A stretch of 64,000 bases of DNA from the NCBI GenBank assembly GCA_031552845.1, contig JAVBMC010000030.1:1-64000 (forward strand), read 5' to 3'. The number at the start of each line of letters is the position of its first letter. The first letter of the stretch is position 1. Below, piece by piece: positions 40,691 through 50,122 of this stretch. This stretch comes from JAVBMC01 sp031552845. GTDB taxonomy: Bacteria > Verrucomicrobiota > Kiritimatiellia > RFP12 > DVOR01. The notes beneath the pieces were generated by a model. It was not told the origin of the DNA. It ran no database searches and saw only the letters and a list, made by a program, of their open reading frames with translations. Position numbers and translations under genes: made by a program.

Positions 40691-43519
40691 TTAGCCGCGC
40701 AGCGCGGCCTGAGCCGCCGCCAAACGGGCAATTGGCACCCGATAGGGCGAGCAGCTGACGTAATCGAGACCAACCGCATGGCAGAATTCGATCGTCTTAG
40801 GATCTCCGCCGTGTTCGCCGCAGACGCCGAGGTTCAGTTTCGGCTTAGCCTGGCGGCCGAGCTGAACAGCGATGTCGATGAGGAAACCGACACCGTCTTG
40901 GTCAAGCACTTGGAAGGGGTCGTAATCATAGAAGCCCTTCTCGACATACTCGCCGAGGAACTTGCCGGCATCGTCACGCGAGAACGCGCAGGTCATCTGC
41001 GTGAGGTCGTTGGTGCCGAAGGAGAAGAAGTCGGCCTCTTCCGCAATCGCGTCGGCGGTGAGTGCCGCGCGCGGCACTTCGATCATGGTGCCGATGTCGA
41101 TGGAGAGCTTGCACTTCTTCTCTTTCTGCACTTGTGCAATGACGTCCTTAATGAGCTGCTTCTGTGAAGCAAACTCTTTCACGTTGCCCACGAGCGGGAC
41201 CATGATTTTGGGGTGCGAGCCTTTCACGGCGTGCGCAGCTTCGCAAATAGCGCGCACCTGCATCGCGGTCACCTCTGGGTAGCTGATGCCGAGGCGGCAG
41301 CCACGGTGACCGAGCATGGGGTTGGACTCGTGCAGGCTGGTGACGACTTCACGGATGCGCTCGACGGTGGTGCCCATGAGCTTAGCCATTTCGACCTGCC
41401 CGGCATCGTCCTGCGGGAGGAACTCGTGCAGGGGCGGGTCAAGCAGACGGACTGTGCAAGGGCGGCCTTTGAGGGCTTTGAACATGCCAAGAAAATCTTT
41501 GCGTTGTAACGGCAGGAGCTCCTTGAGCGCCTGATTGTATTGTTTCTCGGGGCCTTCCAGAGTCTTCTTCAGTGCGGCCTTGTCTGCTTCATCCGCCGTG
41601 GCGGCGATTTCGGCGCGGAGATTCTTCACGGCTTCGGCCACGAGAATCAAGCGACGGAAGCTGACGATGCGTTCGCCTTCAAAGAACATGTGTTCCGTGC
41701 GGCACAGGCCGATGCCTTCGGCACCGAACTCGACAGCGCGCAGCGTGTCGCGGGGTGTGTCGGCATTGGTCCAAACGCCAAGCTTGCGGTACTTGTCAGC
41801 CAACGCCATAATCATGGAAAAGGGGCCGGTGAGCTTGGGGTCGGTGGCGTCAATTTTGCCTTCATAGACGGCGCCGGTGGAGCCGTTCAAAGAAATCCAA
41901 TCGCCTTCGCGCAGGACAGTCTTATCGCAGGAGATGGTCTTCTTGTCGTAGGAGATGTAGAGCTCGCCGCAGCCGGAAACGCAGCACTTGCCCATGCCGC
42001 GCGCGACAACCGCCGCGTGCGAGGTCATGCCGCCGCGTGCGGTAAGGATGCCTGCTGCGACGTTCATTCCGCCGATGTCTTCGGGGCTGGTTTCGATACG
42101 GCAGAGAACAACTTTTTTGCCTTCCTTGGCCCACTCTTCAGCCGTAGCGGCGTTGAAGACGATCTGGCCGGTAGCCGCGCCGGGTGAAGCAGGCAGACCG
42201 ACAGTAATTTTCTTAGCCTTGGCTTCGGCGGCTTTGACGAAGACGGGGTGAAGGAGCTGGTCAAGCTGGCCGGGTTCGACACGCATGACGGCGTCCTTCT
42301 CGGTGATGAGCTTCTCTTTGACGAGGTCGGTCGCAATCTTGACGGCGGCAGCGGCAGTGCGCTTGCCGTTACGGGTTTGGAGCATGTAGAGCTTGCCGTC
42401 CTCAATGGTGAACTCAAGGTCCTGCATGTCGCGGTAGTGCTTCTCGAGCTTGTGACGGATGGCGTCGAGCTCCTTGAAGACTTTGGGCATGGCCTCTTCG
42501 AGCGAGGGGTATTGCGCCTTGCGAACAGCCTCGGTGATGTGGCGGGCTTTGGCCCATTCGCGCGAACCGGCGATAGTGATCTGCTGCGGCGTGCGGATGC
42601 CGGCTACAACGTCTTCACCTTGCGCATTGATGAGGTATTCGCCGTAGAAATAGCGGTGCTCGCCGGTGGAGGGGTCGCGCGTGAAGGCGACGCCTGTGGC
42701 GGAGTTGGTGCCGCTGTTGCCGAAGACCATTGCTTGGACGTTGACGGCGGTGCCGAGCACGCCGCGGATGTCGTTCAGCTGGCGGTACTTGATAGCGCGG
42801 GTGTTGTTCCACGAGCTGAAGACGGCGTTGATACCGAGCGCGAGCTGCGTCATCACGTCGGTCGGGAAGGTGCGGCCGCTGGTTTGCTTGACGACGGCCA
42901 TGTAGCGCTTGACGACTTCCTGCAGGTCGGCGGTCATGAGCTCATTGTCGAGTTTGTAGCCACGTGCGTGCTTGACGGCTTCGAGCTCGTGCTCAAAGGC
43001 GTGATGCTCGACGCCCATAACGACGTTACCGAACATCTGAATGAAGCGGCGGTAGGAGTCCCACACGAAGCGGTCATTGCCGGTGCGGTCGATGAGTGCT
43101 TGCACAGTGTCGGGATTGAGGCCGAGGTTGAGGACGGTGTCCATCATGCCGGGCATGGACACAGCCGCGCCGGAACGCACGGAGACGAGCAGCGGGTGCG
43201 GGCCTTTGCCGAAGGTCTTGCCGGTAGCCTTTTCGAGCTTGGCAAGGGCGGCGGCGATTTCATCCTTGAGCAGCGCGTGGAGCTTCTTCTCGCCGATTTC
43301 GTAGTACCGCTCACAGGCGGTGGTGGTGATGGTGAAGCCGGGAGGCACCGGCAGGCCGATGCTGGCCATGTCGGCGAGGTTGGCGCCCTTGCCGCCGAGG
43401 ATGGGCTTCATTGAGACGTCGCCTTCGGATTGATTCGCGCCAAAGAAGTAAACATACTTGTTCTTCTGAGTCTTGGTGCTGCCGGCTTTCTTGCCGGACT
43501 TGGGTGCGGATTTCGCCAT
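40691..43519 (-). CDS. ppdK: Pyruvate, phosphate dikinase
   Basis: 942 residues from the ATG at 43519. It interconverts pyruvate, ATP and Pi with PEP, AMP and PPi. The N-terminal ATP-grasp domain starts 'KYVYFFGANQSEGD..LGGKGANLADM'. The swivelling domain has the phospho-histidine block 'GGMTSHAAVVARGMGKCCVSG', and the C-terminal PEP/pyruvate barrel has 'GFGTNDLTQ'-type ('FSFGTNDLTQMTCAFSRDD') and 'GVCGEHGGDP' blocks with the catalytic Cys. Length is normal; the Lys/Ala-rich first 20 residues are extra. A frame open to 43798 is not the start. A TATAAT lies 13 nt before the ATG, giving a very short leader, but no good -35 box was seen. With the PPi-PFK at 56719 it fits a PPi-based glycolysis. 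Confidence 0.95.
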   Translation of the reverse strand: MAKSAPKSGKKAGSTKTQKNKYVYFFGANQSEGDVSMKPILGGKGANLADMASIGLPVPPGFTITTTACERYYEIGEKKLHALLKDEIAAALAKLEKATGKTFGKGPHPLLVSVRSGAAVSMPGMMDTVLNLGLNPDTVQALIDRTGNDRFVWDSYRRFIQMFGNVVMGVEHHAFEHELEAVKHARGYKLDNELMTADLQEVVKRYMAVVKQTSGRTFPTDVMTQLALGINAVFSSWNNTRAIKYRQLNDIRGVLGTAVNVQAMVFGNSGTNSATGVAFTRDPSTGEHRYFYGEYLINAQGEDVVAGIRTPQQITIAGSREWAKARHITEAVRKAQYPSLEEAMPKVFKELDAIRHKLEKHYRDMQDLEFTIEDGKLYMLQTRNGKRTAAAAVKIATDLVKEKLITEKDAVMRVEPGQLDQLLHPVFVKAAEAKAKKITVGLPASPGAATGQIVFNAATAEEWAKEGKKVVLCRIETSPEDIGGMNVAAGILTARGGMTSHAAVVARGMGKCCVSGCGELYISYDKKTISCDKTVLREGDWISLNGSTGAVYEGKIDATDPKLTGPFSMIMALADKYRKLGVWTNADTPRDTLRAVEFGAEGIGLCRTEHMFFEGERIVSFRRLILVAEAVKNLRAEIAATADEADKAALKKTLEGPEKQYNQALKELLPLQRKDFLGMFKALKGRPCTVRLLDPPLHEFLPQDDAGQVEMAKLMGTTVERIREVVTSLHESNPMLGHRGCRLGISYPEVTAMQVRAICEAAHAVKGSHPKIMVPLVGNVKEFASQKQLIKDVIAQVQKEKKCKLSIDIGTMIEVPRAALTADAIAEEADFFSFGTNDLTQMTCAFSRDDAGKFLGEYVEKGFYDYDPFQVLDQDGVGFLIDIAVQLGRQAKPKLNLGVCGEHGGDPKTIEFCHAVGLDYVSCSPYRVPIARLAAAQAALRG

Positions 43520-43733
43520 AACGGAATACCTTATTATATGCGGCTGTCGGAACAACCGCCGTTCTGACCGGACTGCCGGTTCCACTGCGTTTGCTTCACT
43601 TAAACAAACAGCACGGTAATATACCAAAACCGCCCCTGTTAAACAAGCACAATATAGTAAAAATACCCCGCATCCGCCTATACCGGTTACGGATGAAATA
43701 GGAATATTACGCGATGGCACTATTTGTTTGGAA

Positions 43734-43762
43734 TTGCTCTGGGGTGGTGTTTGTGCTATAGT
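43734..43762 (+). promoter_or_regulatory. Promoter of the kinase-like gene
   Basis: TTGCTC (43734-43739), 17 bp, TATAGT (43757-43762) preceded by TGC; leader of about 20 nt before the ATG at 43789. The remaining divergent spacer 43539-43733 shows nothing else I recognise. Confidence 0.65.
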
Positions 43763-43788
43763 GGGGGCTAACCTGTACGTGTGCGAAT

Positions 43789-44595
43789 ATGATGCCAAAT
43801 TACTCGAACATGTGCCCGGTCTCTCGGGCGGCTATCGGAACTCCGGAAGCGGTTTGCCTGAATCGCGGCCGTAAGGCCAATGCCGATGTTTGGAAAGTGG
43901 AAACCCCAGATGGCGCGTGGGTGGTGAAGGACTTCCAAAAGTGCCCGTGGTGGATCCGCTGGACGTATGGGCGGTTCATGGCGTGGAACGAGTATCGTCT
44001 TCTCAAGCGGCTGCACGGAATCAACGGCGTCCCCCAACAAATTTACCGGCTTGATGCCTATGCCGTCGTGATGGAGTTTCTGAATGGCCAGACGTTGAGC
44101 GGATATCGGGCGCGGATCACTCCGGAATACTTTTTGCGGCTCGAAGCCATCGTAAAGGCTATGAATGCGCGCGGCGTGGCGCACCTCGACACGCGCAATG
44201 CCAAGAATGTGCTGATCCTCGCAGACGGCCAGCCCGCCCTGCTCGATTTCCAAGCCGGCGTTATGCTAGGGTACTTTCCGCGGCCGTTGCAGAATCTCAT
44301 GATTCACACCGACCTCTCCGGCGTTTACAAACATTGGTATCACAAGAGCCGCGAATCCATTGACGACCCACGCAAGGATATTCTGCGCGAGCACTTCCGT
44401 TGGCGCAGGTGGTGGATGCTCAAGGGCTATGCCTTTTATAAGCGGCGGCGGCCGAAGGGCTCCGAGCAGGCGCTCTTTGAGGAATACCGTTTGAAACAAC
44501 AAGCCGCCGCACAGCGCGAACAGGAAGCACTCAACGCTGCCGCAGCCGCGCAAGCGGATCGGCGGTCAGCGCTTGAAGAGCCTCTGCGCCCGTAG
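43789..44595 (+). CDS. Lipopolysaccharide-kinase-like (RIO/InaA type) protein
   Basis: 268 residues (start at 43789 or the next codon, also ATG). It has a compact protein-kinase-like fold: a lysine in 'GAWVVKDF', the catalytic loop 'HLDTRNAKNVLIL' (HxDxRNxxN) and a metal-binding 'LLDFQAG' in place of DFG. These features are shared by LPS heptose/Kdo kinases and RIO-type kinases. The basic 'FRWRRWWMLKGYAFYKRRRPKG' stretch (about 202-224) could hold it at the membrane. The last 40 residues are Gln/Ala/Glu-rich and likely helical. A role in phosphorylating lipid A-core sugar is plausible in a Gram-negative but not shown. Its 3' end overlaps the convergent ferredoxin gene by 65 bp. Confidence 0.65.
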   Translation: MMPNYSNMCPVSRAAIGTPEAVCLNRGRKANADVWKVETPDGAWVVKDFQKCPWWIRWTYGRFMAWNEYRLLKRLHGINGVPQQIYRLDAYAVVMEFLNGQTLSGYRARITPEYFLRLEAIVKAMNARGVAHLDTRNAKNVLILADGQPALLDFQAGVMLGYFPRPLQNLMIHTDLSGVYKHWYHKSRESIDDPRKDILREHFRWRRWWMLKGYAFYKRRRPKGSEQALFEEYRLKQQAAAQREQEALNAAAAAQADRRSALEEPLRP

Positions 44596-45094
44596 CCTGA
44601 GCTTGCGGCTCGGCGCCATTGATCGGCTCCTCCGGGCAAAAAGGAAATATCACGCCCGATTGCACACAGATCCGCGCACAGGCAGGACACCCCGGCTTGC
44701 AAGCTTGCGGCTTCGTGACGGCGACTTTGCCCTCGGCATCGCGTGAGTAGACCCCAAACAGGCAATAGTCAAAACACAGTCCGCACGCCACGCACCGCTC
44801 GCGGTCAATCACCGGATACCACGGCTGCCCCACCTTCGCCTTGAGCGCGGCCATATTATAAGGTACAGTTATCCACTCGCCCTCCGGCAGAACCACCCCC
44901 GCATGAGCAAACAACGCCCGTACCGCACGCGGGCGCGACGCCTTGAAGGCATACTCCACACCCGCCTCGAACAGATTATCCAATCCGCCCGAGTTCAACG
45001 CCCGCGCGGCAACATCCTTGACCAGCAGATCGTACTCACCTGTTTCAAAGACATCGCCCTCGCCCAATTGAAAAACAACAACACGCTTGCTCAT
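44531..45094 (-). CDS. 4Fe-4S ferredoxin-domain protein
   Basis: 187 residues. Residues 1-90 are an uncharacterised alpha/beta region ('MSKRVVVFQLGEGDVFETGEYDLLVKD'). From about 95 a ferredoxin-like domain has two cysteine clusters: 'CVACGLCFDYC' (CxxCxxCxxxC) and 'CKPGCPACARIC'. The second is spaced CxxxCxxCxxxC rather than the classical pattern, so the second cluster may be unusual or absent. The C-terminal tail is Ala/Gln-rich and lies antisense to the end of the kinase-like gene. Soluble and cytoplasmic; the electron partner is unknown. No clear promoter was found upstream; the periodic array E begins 87 nt before its start. Confidence 0.75.
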   Translation of the reverse strand: MSKRVVVFQLGEGDVFETGEYDLLVKDVAARALNSGGLDNLFEAGVEYAFKASRPRAVRALFAHAGVVLPEGEWITVPYNMAALKAKVGQPWYPVIDRERCVACGLCFDYCLFGVYSRDAEGKVAVTKPQACKPGCPACARICVQSGVIFPFCPEEPINGAEPQAQATGAEALQALTADPLARLRQR

Positions 45095-45181
45095 GCCACA
45101 CCTAACCTATCACAACAAACCGTCATAAGGGAATTATCCTCGAAAGACACCTCAAATACAAGTCAAAAGCGAGTGCTTGCC

Positions 45182-45292
45182 GTTTGCGGGCTTGCAAGCC
45201 CGCGGTTGTGGGGTTGTAAGCCCACGGTTGTAGGCTTGCAAGCCTTCATTTGTGGGGTTCGAAGCCTTCAGTTGTGGGCTTGCAAGCCCACA
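45182..45292. repeat. 22-bp periodic array E (5 units)
   Basis: Units begin at 45182, 45205, 45227, 45249 and 45271 (one step of 23, then 22, 22, 22). The unit is GTTGTGGGCTTGCAAGCCCAC-like, with a palindromic GGGCTTGCAAGCCC core that is complete in units 1 and 5 and partly decayed in the others. It lies between divergent genes (ferredoxin leftward, DUF2157 rightward), about 80 bp upstream of the promoter at 45374. Confidence 0.9.
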
Positions 45293-45373
45293 AAATGCCA
45301 ACACGTATCTGCGGCGTGCATAACATTACAATGGAGATGTGGCAAGATAGGCAAAACGATTGGCGTTGCGTTA

Positions 45374-45402
45374 TTGACAAACCCGGTGGGATAGTTTACA
45401 CT
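45374..45402 (+). promoter_or_regulatory. Promoter of the DUF2157 operon, near-leaderless
   Basis: TTGACA (45374-45379), 17 bp, TACACT (45397-45402). The ATG at 45412 is 9 nt past the -10 box, leaving a leader of only about 2-3 nt. Confidence 0.75.
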
Positions 45403-45411
45403 ATTCGCACC

Positions 45412-46707
45412 ATGAAAAGCGAAATCAAGTGGCTGAAGCGTGAGTTGCCGGCTTGGGAGGCCGAGGGACTCTTAGCACCGGGTGCAGGCGAAAAGCTGCT
45501 GGCGCGGTATGATAACCCGAGTGCAGGCTTGGCTTGGGGCTACATCATCTTCGGGGCGTTGGGGGCATTGCTCATCGGCGCGGGCATCATCGCACTCTTC
45601 GCGGCGAATTGGGACACCCTCTCGCCCGCTGTCAAGCTGACCGCCGGATTCACCCCCTTGCTCGCTGCAGGCGCGTTTGCATTCTGGACGCAAAGCACCC
45701 GCCGCCTCGGCGCCGCGTGGCAGGAACCGCTCGGAATATTCTGGGGTTTGTCCATCGGCCTGATCATCTCCATCACGGCGCAGGTCTACCAAATCAGCGG
45801 CAGTGCGGAATCGTTCACACTGACGTGGACGCTCCTGTTGTTGCCAATCCTCTATATCACCCAAGCCGTTGCGCCGACCGTCTGTTATTTCATCGGACTC
45901 TTGATCTGGGCCTGCGTGATGGACTATGCCGAAGTGCCCAAGATGCTCTATTGGCCGCTGGCGCTCCTAGCATTCCCGCAACTCTGGCGCAAGTCCAAAG
46001 GCGACAGCTTTGCATGGCACCTCCTGCTGTGGGCCACCATCATTGCCATGCTTCCTGCCGTGGGCGTCACGCTCGAGAAGTATCATGCAGGGTTGTGGCT
46101 GATTGTCTACACCGGACTCTTCGCCTTTATAACCCTGCTCGCCCCGCCGATTGAGAAGGAAAAAGCCTTTTGGCTCAATCCGTTCAACCTCACCGGCTAC
46201 ATCGGCCTTGCGTTCATGCTGTGGCTGATGTGTCTTAGCACGTGGGCATGGGAAGAGCTCGGCGACAACCGCAGCTCATCTAATCTGTATCACGCGCGGT
46301 GGGCTATCTTCGATATCTTAGTTGCCTGTGGAGTGTTATTGGTTGCAGCAACAGGATTAGTGCGTAAAGTAATCCGCCAACGCCGCGCAGTGGATATCGT
46401 CACAGGCGCATCGGTCTTCCTCGTAGGCGGACTGTGGACGTTGGTATCGTATATCCACGCGGATGACTTGGCCATGTGGATTATGTCGTGTTATCTGGCA
46501 GTCTATGGCCTGGTGTTTATTGTGAATGGACTGCGCGAGCGATGCTTGCGCCAAGTCAACGGCGGCACAATTGCAGTGCTGGCAGTAATCCTCACGCGTT
46601 TCTTCAACGATGACATCGGCTACACCGTCAAAGGCATCGTCTTCATCATCTGCGGCGTAGCTTTCCTCAGTGTTAACCTCATACTCGCAAGGAGGTTCAA
46701 ACAATGA
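45412..46707 (+). CDS. DUF2157 family membrane protein
   Basis: 431 residues from the ATG at 45412. The cytoplasmic start 'MKSEIKWLKRELPAWEAEGLL' and the following 'WGYIIFGALGALLIGAGIIALFAANWDTLS' are hallmarks of DUF2157; about twelve hydrophobic segments follow. The biochemical role of the family is unknown. It is commonly found next to a GDYXXLXY-domain protein, and here that gene follows with a 4-bp ATGA overlap. The frame open upstream to 45250 crosses the periodic array and the promoter and is not coding. Confidence 0.85.
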   Translation: MKSEIKWLKRELPAWEAEGLLAPGAGEKLLARYDNPSAGLAWGYIIFGALGALLIGAGIIALFAANWDTLSPAVKLTAGFTPLLAAGAFAFWTQSTRRLGAAWQEPLGIFWGLSIGLIISITAQVYQISGSAESFTLTWTLLLLPILYITQAVAPTVCYFIGLLIWACVMDYAEVPKMLYWPLALLAFPQLWRKSKGDSFAWHLLLWATIIAMLPAVGVTLEKYHAGLWLIVYTGLFAFITLLAPPIEKEKAFWLNPFNLTGYIGLAFMLWLMCLSTWAWEELGDNRSSSNLYHARWAIFDILVACGVLLVAATGLVRKVIRQRRAVDIVTGASVFLVGGLWTLVSYIHADDLAMWIMSCYLAVYGLVFIVNGLRERCLRQVNGGTIAVLAVILTRFFNDDIGYTVKGIVFIICGVAFLSVNLILARRFKQ

Positions 46708-47276
46708 AATACCTTGTCGTTCTAGCCCTCCTCCTGCAGCTGGCAATACCGCTGAAGATGATTCTCTCGCAGGAAATCATTCGCCGTGACGGAGTTGAGA
46801 TACGTTTACGCTGCGCGCCTGTCGACCCTGCCGACCCCTTCCGTGGACGCTATGTCGCCATTGCTTATGACAACAAGTCTGTCAAAGGCATCCAGCCGAA
46901 GAATGAAGAACATCTCATTAATGACGTATACCGCGGTAACCTCTGCTGGGCGCAATTTGACAAAGGCGAAAATGGCGAATACAAGCTGATCCGCTTGGCA
47001 AAGGAACCCTCCTCGGTCGGGATATGGATTAAAACGCGCAACGCTCGAGTTTGGCGCCACGAAAAGGAAACGCTCCCCATCTCTATTGAACTGGATCAAG
47101 ACCGTTTCTACATGAATGAGAAAGCTGCTCCCGCCGCCGAAGCGGCTTACAACCGCCGCAAGTGGAAAGACGTCTATGCCACCCTCCGTGTCCATAACGG
47201 TAATGTTGTGTTGGTTGATCTGGATTGCGATGGCAAGCCCATTGCTGAAGCCGTCAAAGCATTAGCTGCTGAATAA
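46704..47276 (+). CDS. GDYXXLXY-domain protein
   Basis: 190 residues. An N-terminal hydrophobic segment (1-20) acts as signal or anchor, followed by 'RCAPVDPADPFRGRYVAIAYD', a version of the G-D/R-Y-x-x-L/I-x-Y motif that names the family. The rest is beta-rich. Such proteins usually pair with DUF2157 membrane proteins, as here (4-bp overlap upstream). The function is unknown; it probably sits outside the cytoplasmic membrane. Confidence 0.85.
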   Translation: MKYLVVLALLLQLAIPLKMILSQEIIRRDGVEIRLRCAPVDPADPFRGRYVAIAYDNKSVKGIQPKNEEHLINDVYRGNLCWAQFDKGENGEYKLIRLAKEPSSVGIWIKTRNARVWRHEKETLPISIELDQDRFYMNEKAAPAAEAAYNRRKWKDVYATLRVHNGNVVLVDLDCDGKPIAEAVKALAAE

Positions 47277-47293
47277 CCGAACTCTCTAATCTT

Positions 47294-49480
47294 ATGAATA
47301 AACTTGTACCGATTGCTATTGTTTGCATCACCGCCATTGCCACGCAGGCCGCCGAGTTCTTTGTCCAGCCTAATAAGGGCGAGAATGGCGACGGCTCGCT
47401 GGCGCGTCCGTTCAACAATCTTTACAGCGCGCGCGATGCTGTCAATGCAATCAAGAAAACTGCCGAAGGCCCCATCTACGTCACGCTGTTGCCCGGCGAG
47501 CATTCGACCGACGGCACCTACTGGCTGTCGGATAAGGATTCCGGCACAGCCAAGGCGCCCATCATCTACCGCGCACAAAAGCCCGGCACCGTCTTGCTCA
47601 GCGGGGCGATTGATCTGCCGGTTGATCAGTTCACGCGCTGCACTGACCCCGCGATCTTAAAACGTCTCCCCGAGGAGTCGCGCAAAGTCACCTATCAGAT
47701 TGACCTTGCACCTTACTTGAGCGAACCGATTGAGCCCTTCCCGTTGAAGTTTGAAACCCTGCGCGGCCCGTGGGTCTACATCGACAATGATCCGCTGGTG
47801 CCTGCCCGTTGGCCGAATGATGGCTTCGCGACCTTCACCAACTCCACCATCAAGGGGAACGATAAGATACCCGGCGCGTTTGTCTTCGAAGAAAGCGACC
47901 GCCCTTCCCGTTGGAACTTTAATGATGGCGTGTGGCTGTTTGGTTATTGGACGCACGACTGGTCAGTCGACCACCTCAAGGCATCCTCCTACGATCCTGC
48001 CACGAAAGTCATTGCGCTTGAAGCGGGGCACCTGTGGGGCATTGCCAAAGGAACGTGGGGCAAGAAGGAACGCCGCTTCTATGCGCTCAATGTGCTGGAA
48101 GAACTCGATGCTCCCGGCGAGTACTATCTCGACCGCGCCAACAAGAAGCTCTACCTTATCCCACCGCCGAAGGATTACCCCAACGGACTGACCGGCATCA
48201 GCGCAGCACCGTTAAACATCATTAACGACAAGACACTCCAAGGCCGCCGCATCCGTTTGATTCACCGCAAGACGCCCATCATCTCCGCCGACAAGGTGCA
48301 ATACATCCGTTTTGAGAATCTCGCTGTCGGATTCGGCGCAGGCGGCTTCAAGAGCCACAACGCTAAGAACTGTTCTGTGAAGGGTTGCGCTATCGGACAC
48401 CTCGCACGTCACGGCGTTGACATTCTCGGCAGCACCAACGTGGTCGAAAGCTGTGACATCTTCGACGTCGGCGAATGCGGCGTGATTCTCAACGGTGGTG
48501 ACCGTCCGCGCCTCATCAACGCCAACAACTTCTTGCAGAACTGTTCTATCTCACGCTTCGGTCAATACAAGCGCACCTATGCCGGCGCGGTGAACATCGC
48601 GGGCATTGGGCACACCGTCCGCCGTAACAAGATATTCGACGCTCCGCACTTGGCTATCCTTTACAACGGTAACGAGAATCTGCTGGAGGATAACGAGGTC
48701 TTTAACGTTCTGCAAGAGACCGCCGACGCAGGCGCCTTCTATACCGGACGCGATTGGACATCCCAAGGCAACATCCTGCGCGGTAACTACATCCACGACG
48801 TCGGCACCGAAAGCACCCGCAAGGGCACTCACGTCTCCGGCATCTACCTTGATGACTGTGACAGCGGCGACATTGTGGAGTACAACGAGATCGTGCGCGC
48901 GGGCATCGGCCTGATGATTGGCGGCGGGCGTGATAATATCTTCCGTGGTAATCTATTGGTCGAGAACAACGTGGGCATTCACTTTGATGCACGCGGCACC
49001 AAATGGCATCAGCATTGGAACAACCCTAATGACCCCAGCTGGCACCTTGAAGGCAAAGCCGAAGCCATGAAGTACAAACAACCGCCATGGAGCACCCGCT
49101 ATCCCAAGTTGGCCGCCACAATGGATAACGAACCGCGTCAGCCTCTCGGCACCGAGTTCATTGCCAACACCCTGATCGACTGCAAGCCCGAAGCTTTCCG
49201 CGGTTACGATGGCGGGCGCGACATCATGCCGCGTTTGATTGTCAGCAATAACCTAGTCATCGCCTCAGCCGAAATTCACACCAACTCCGTCAAGGGACTG
49301 GAGGGCTTCACAGCGCTAGTCGTGCCTGAGCCCACCAAAGTCACTCCCGCAGAATTGATAAAGCTGCAGCCAGAGCTCAAGAAGATCAGAGAGCGCAAGC
49401 GCGGCATCTATCAAGATGCTTGCCGCACGGACATCAACCGTCCGATTCCTGCCGCTAATGCCTTCCGCCCGGCGAACTGA
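47294..49480 (+). CDS. Exported right-handed parallel beta-helix protein, probable polysaccharide-active enzyme
   Basis: 728 residues with a signal peptide (about 1-20). 'FFVQPNKGENGDGSLARPFNNLYSARDAVNA' is the standard start of secreted right-handed beta-helix (pectin-lyase-like) proteins. The helix runs about 300-560 with short repeats such as 'NVVESCDIFDVGECGVILNGGD' and 'NLLEDNEVFNVLQETADAGAFYTGRDW'. The Trp-rich segment 610-640 and the C-terminal extension resemble those of GH110/GH120-like or lyase proteins, but no family can be fixed by eye. It lacks the terminal hexapeptide of the solenoid proteins in the carbohydrate operons, so it belongs to a different group. Cotranscription with membrane-protein genes on both sides is suggested by gaps of 17 and 3 nt. 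Confidence 0.75.
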   Translation: MNKLVPIAIVCITAIATQAAEFFVQPNKGENGDGSLARPFNNLYSARDAVNAIKKTAEGPIYVTLLPGEHSTDGTYWLSDKDSGTAKAPIIYRAQKPGTVLLSGAIDLPVDQFTRCTDPAILKRLPEESRKVTYQIDLAPYLSEPIEPFPLKFETLRGPWVYIDNDPLVPARWPNDGFATFTNSTIKGNDKIPGAFVFEESDRPSRWNFNDGVWLFGYWTHDWSVDHLKASSYDPATKVIALEAGHLWGIAKGTWGKKERRFYALNVLEELDAPGEYYLDRANKKLYLIPPPKDYPNGLTGISAAPLNIINDKTLQGRRIRLIHRKTPIISADKVQYIRFENLAVGFGAGGFKSHNAKNCSVKGCAIGHLARHGVDILGSTNVVESCDIFDVGECGVILNGGDRPRLINANNFLQNCSISRFGQYKRTYAGAVNIAGIGHTVRRNKIFDAPHLAILYNGNENLLEDNEVFNVLQETADAGAFYTGRDWTSQGNILRGNYIHDVGTESTRKGTHVSGIYLDDCDSGDIVEYNEIVRAGIGLMIGGGRDNIFRGNLLVENNVGIHFDARGTKWHQHWNNPNDPSWHLEGKAEAMKYKQPPWSTRYPKLAATMDNEPRQPLGTEFIANTLIDCKPEAFRGYDGGRDIMPRLIVSNNLVIASAEIHTNSVKGLEGFTALVVPEPTKVTPAELIKLQPELKKIRERKRGIYQDACRTDINRPIPAANAFRPAN

Positions 49481-49483
49481 TCC

Positions 49484-50122
49484 ATGAAGCGGTTAGCGCA
49501 ATTTGCAGGAATACTCTTCCTGCTCATGACGGTAATGTACATCGGGGCAGATCTGGCCGGTTGGCTGGATGAAAAACGCATCAATGCATTCTTTGAAGCA
49601 CAAAACAAGTACGCCGCAGCGGCAGTGCTCGGCGGATTGTTGATGGTCGACCTGTTTCTCCCCCTCCCCTCCAGCGTGCTGATGACGCTATGTGGTGCGA
49701 TTTGTGGTGGATGGGCGGGCTTCGCAGTCGCCCTTTGCGGCTCGCTCGCCTCGGCATGGCTAGGCTTCTGGCTGTGCAGACGCTACGGGCGCAACATGTT
49801 CTACCGCTTGATTGATAACAACCCTACCGAGATTGACCACGTCGAGAACTGGCTCAATCGTTACGGTGCGTGGTGTTTGGTGCTCAGCCGCAGCGTCCCT
49901 ATGCTCACCGAGATTGTCAGCTGCCTCTGTGGTCTAGGACACATGACCTTCCGCCGCTTTACCGTGTTGGCATTGCTCGGCACTGTTCCGACTTGTGCGG
50001 TCTATGCCTACGCCGGCAGTCAAGGCGCCACATTCGGGTTTGGCATCGCATTGGTTGCCGCATTCATTGTACCGGGACTGGGTTTCCTCGCATTGAAGTT
50101 AGTAGGCTATGGACGCAAATAA
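49484..50122 (+). CDS. VTT-domain (TVP38/TMEM64, DedA-related) membrane protein
   Basis: 212 residues with about five hydrophobic segments. 'DLFLPLPSSVLMTLCGAICGGWAGFAVALCGSLASAWLGFWLCRRYGR' contains the re-entrant hairpin and basic motif of the VTT/SNARE-associated domain, and 'LSRSVPMLTEIVSCLCGLGHM' the second half. Related proteins are thought to scramble or transport lipids, including undecaprenyl phosphate in the DedA group. Cytoplasmic membrane. Overlaps the methyltransferase gene by 14 bp. Confidence 0.85.
   Translation: MKRLAQFAGILFLLMTVMYIGADLAGWLDEKRINAFFEAQNKYAAAAVLGGLLMVDLFLPLPSSVLMTLCGAICGGWAGFAVALCGSLASAWLGFWLCRRYGRNMFYRLIDNNPTEIDHVENWLNRYGAWCLVLSRSVPMLTEIVSCLCGLGHMTFRRFTVLALLGTVPTCAVYAYAGSQGATFGFGIALVAAFIVPGLGFLALKLVGYGRK

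Noticed and set aside
42248..43414. 388-codon open frame on the plus strand
   Set aside because: It is antisense to the PPDK gene, which is clearly coding through the region.
45250..45411. N-terminal extension of the DUF2157 protein or a small gene
   Set aside because: This frame crosses the periodic array and the TTGACA/TACACT promoter; DUF2157 similarity starts at the ATG at 45412.
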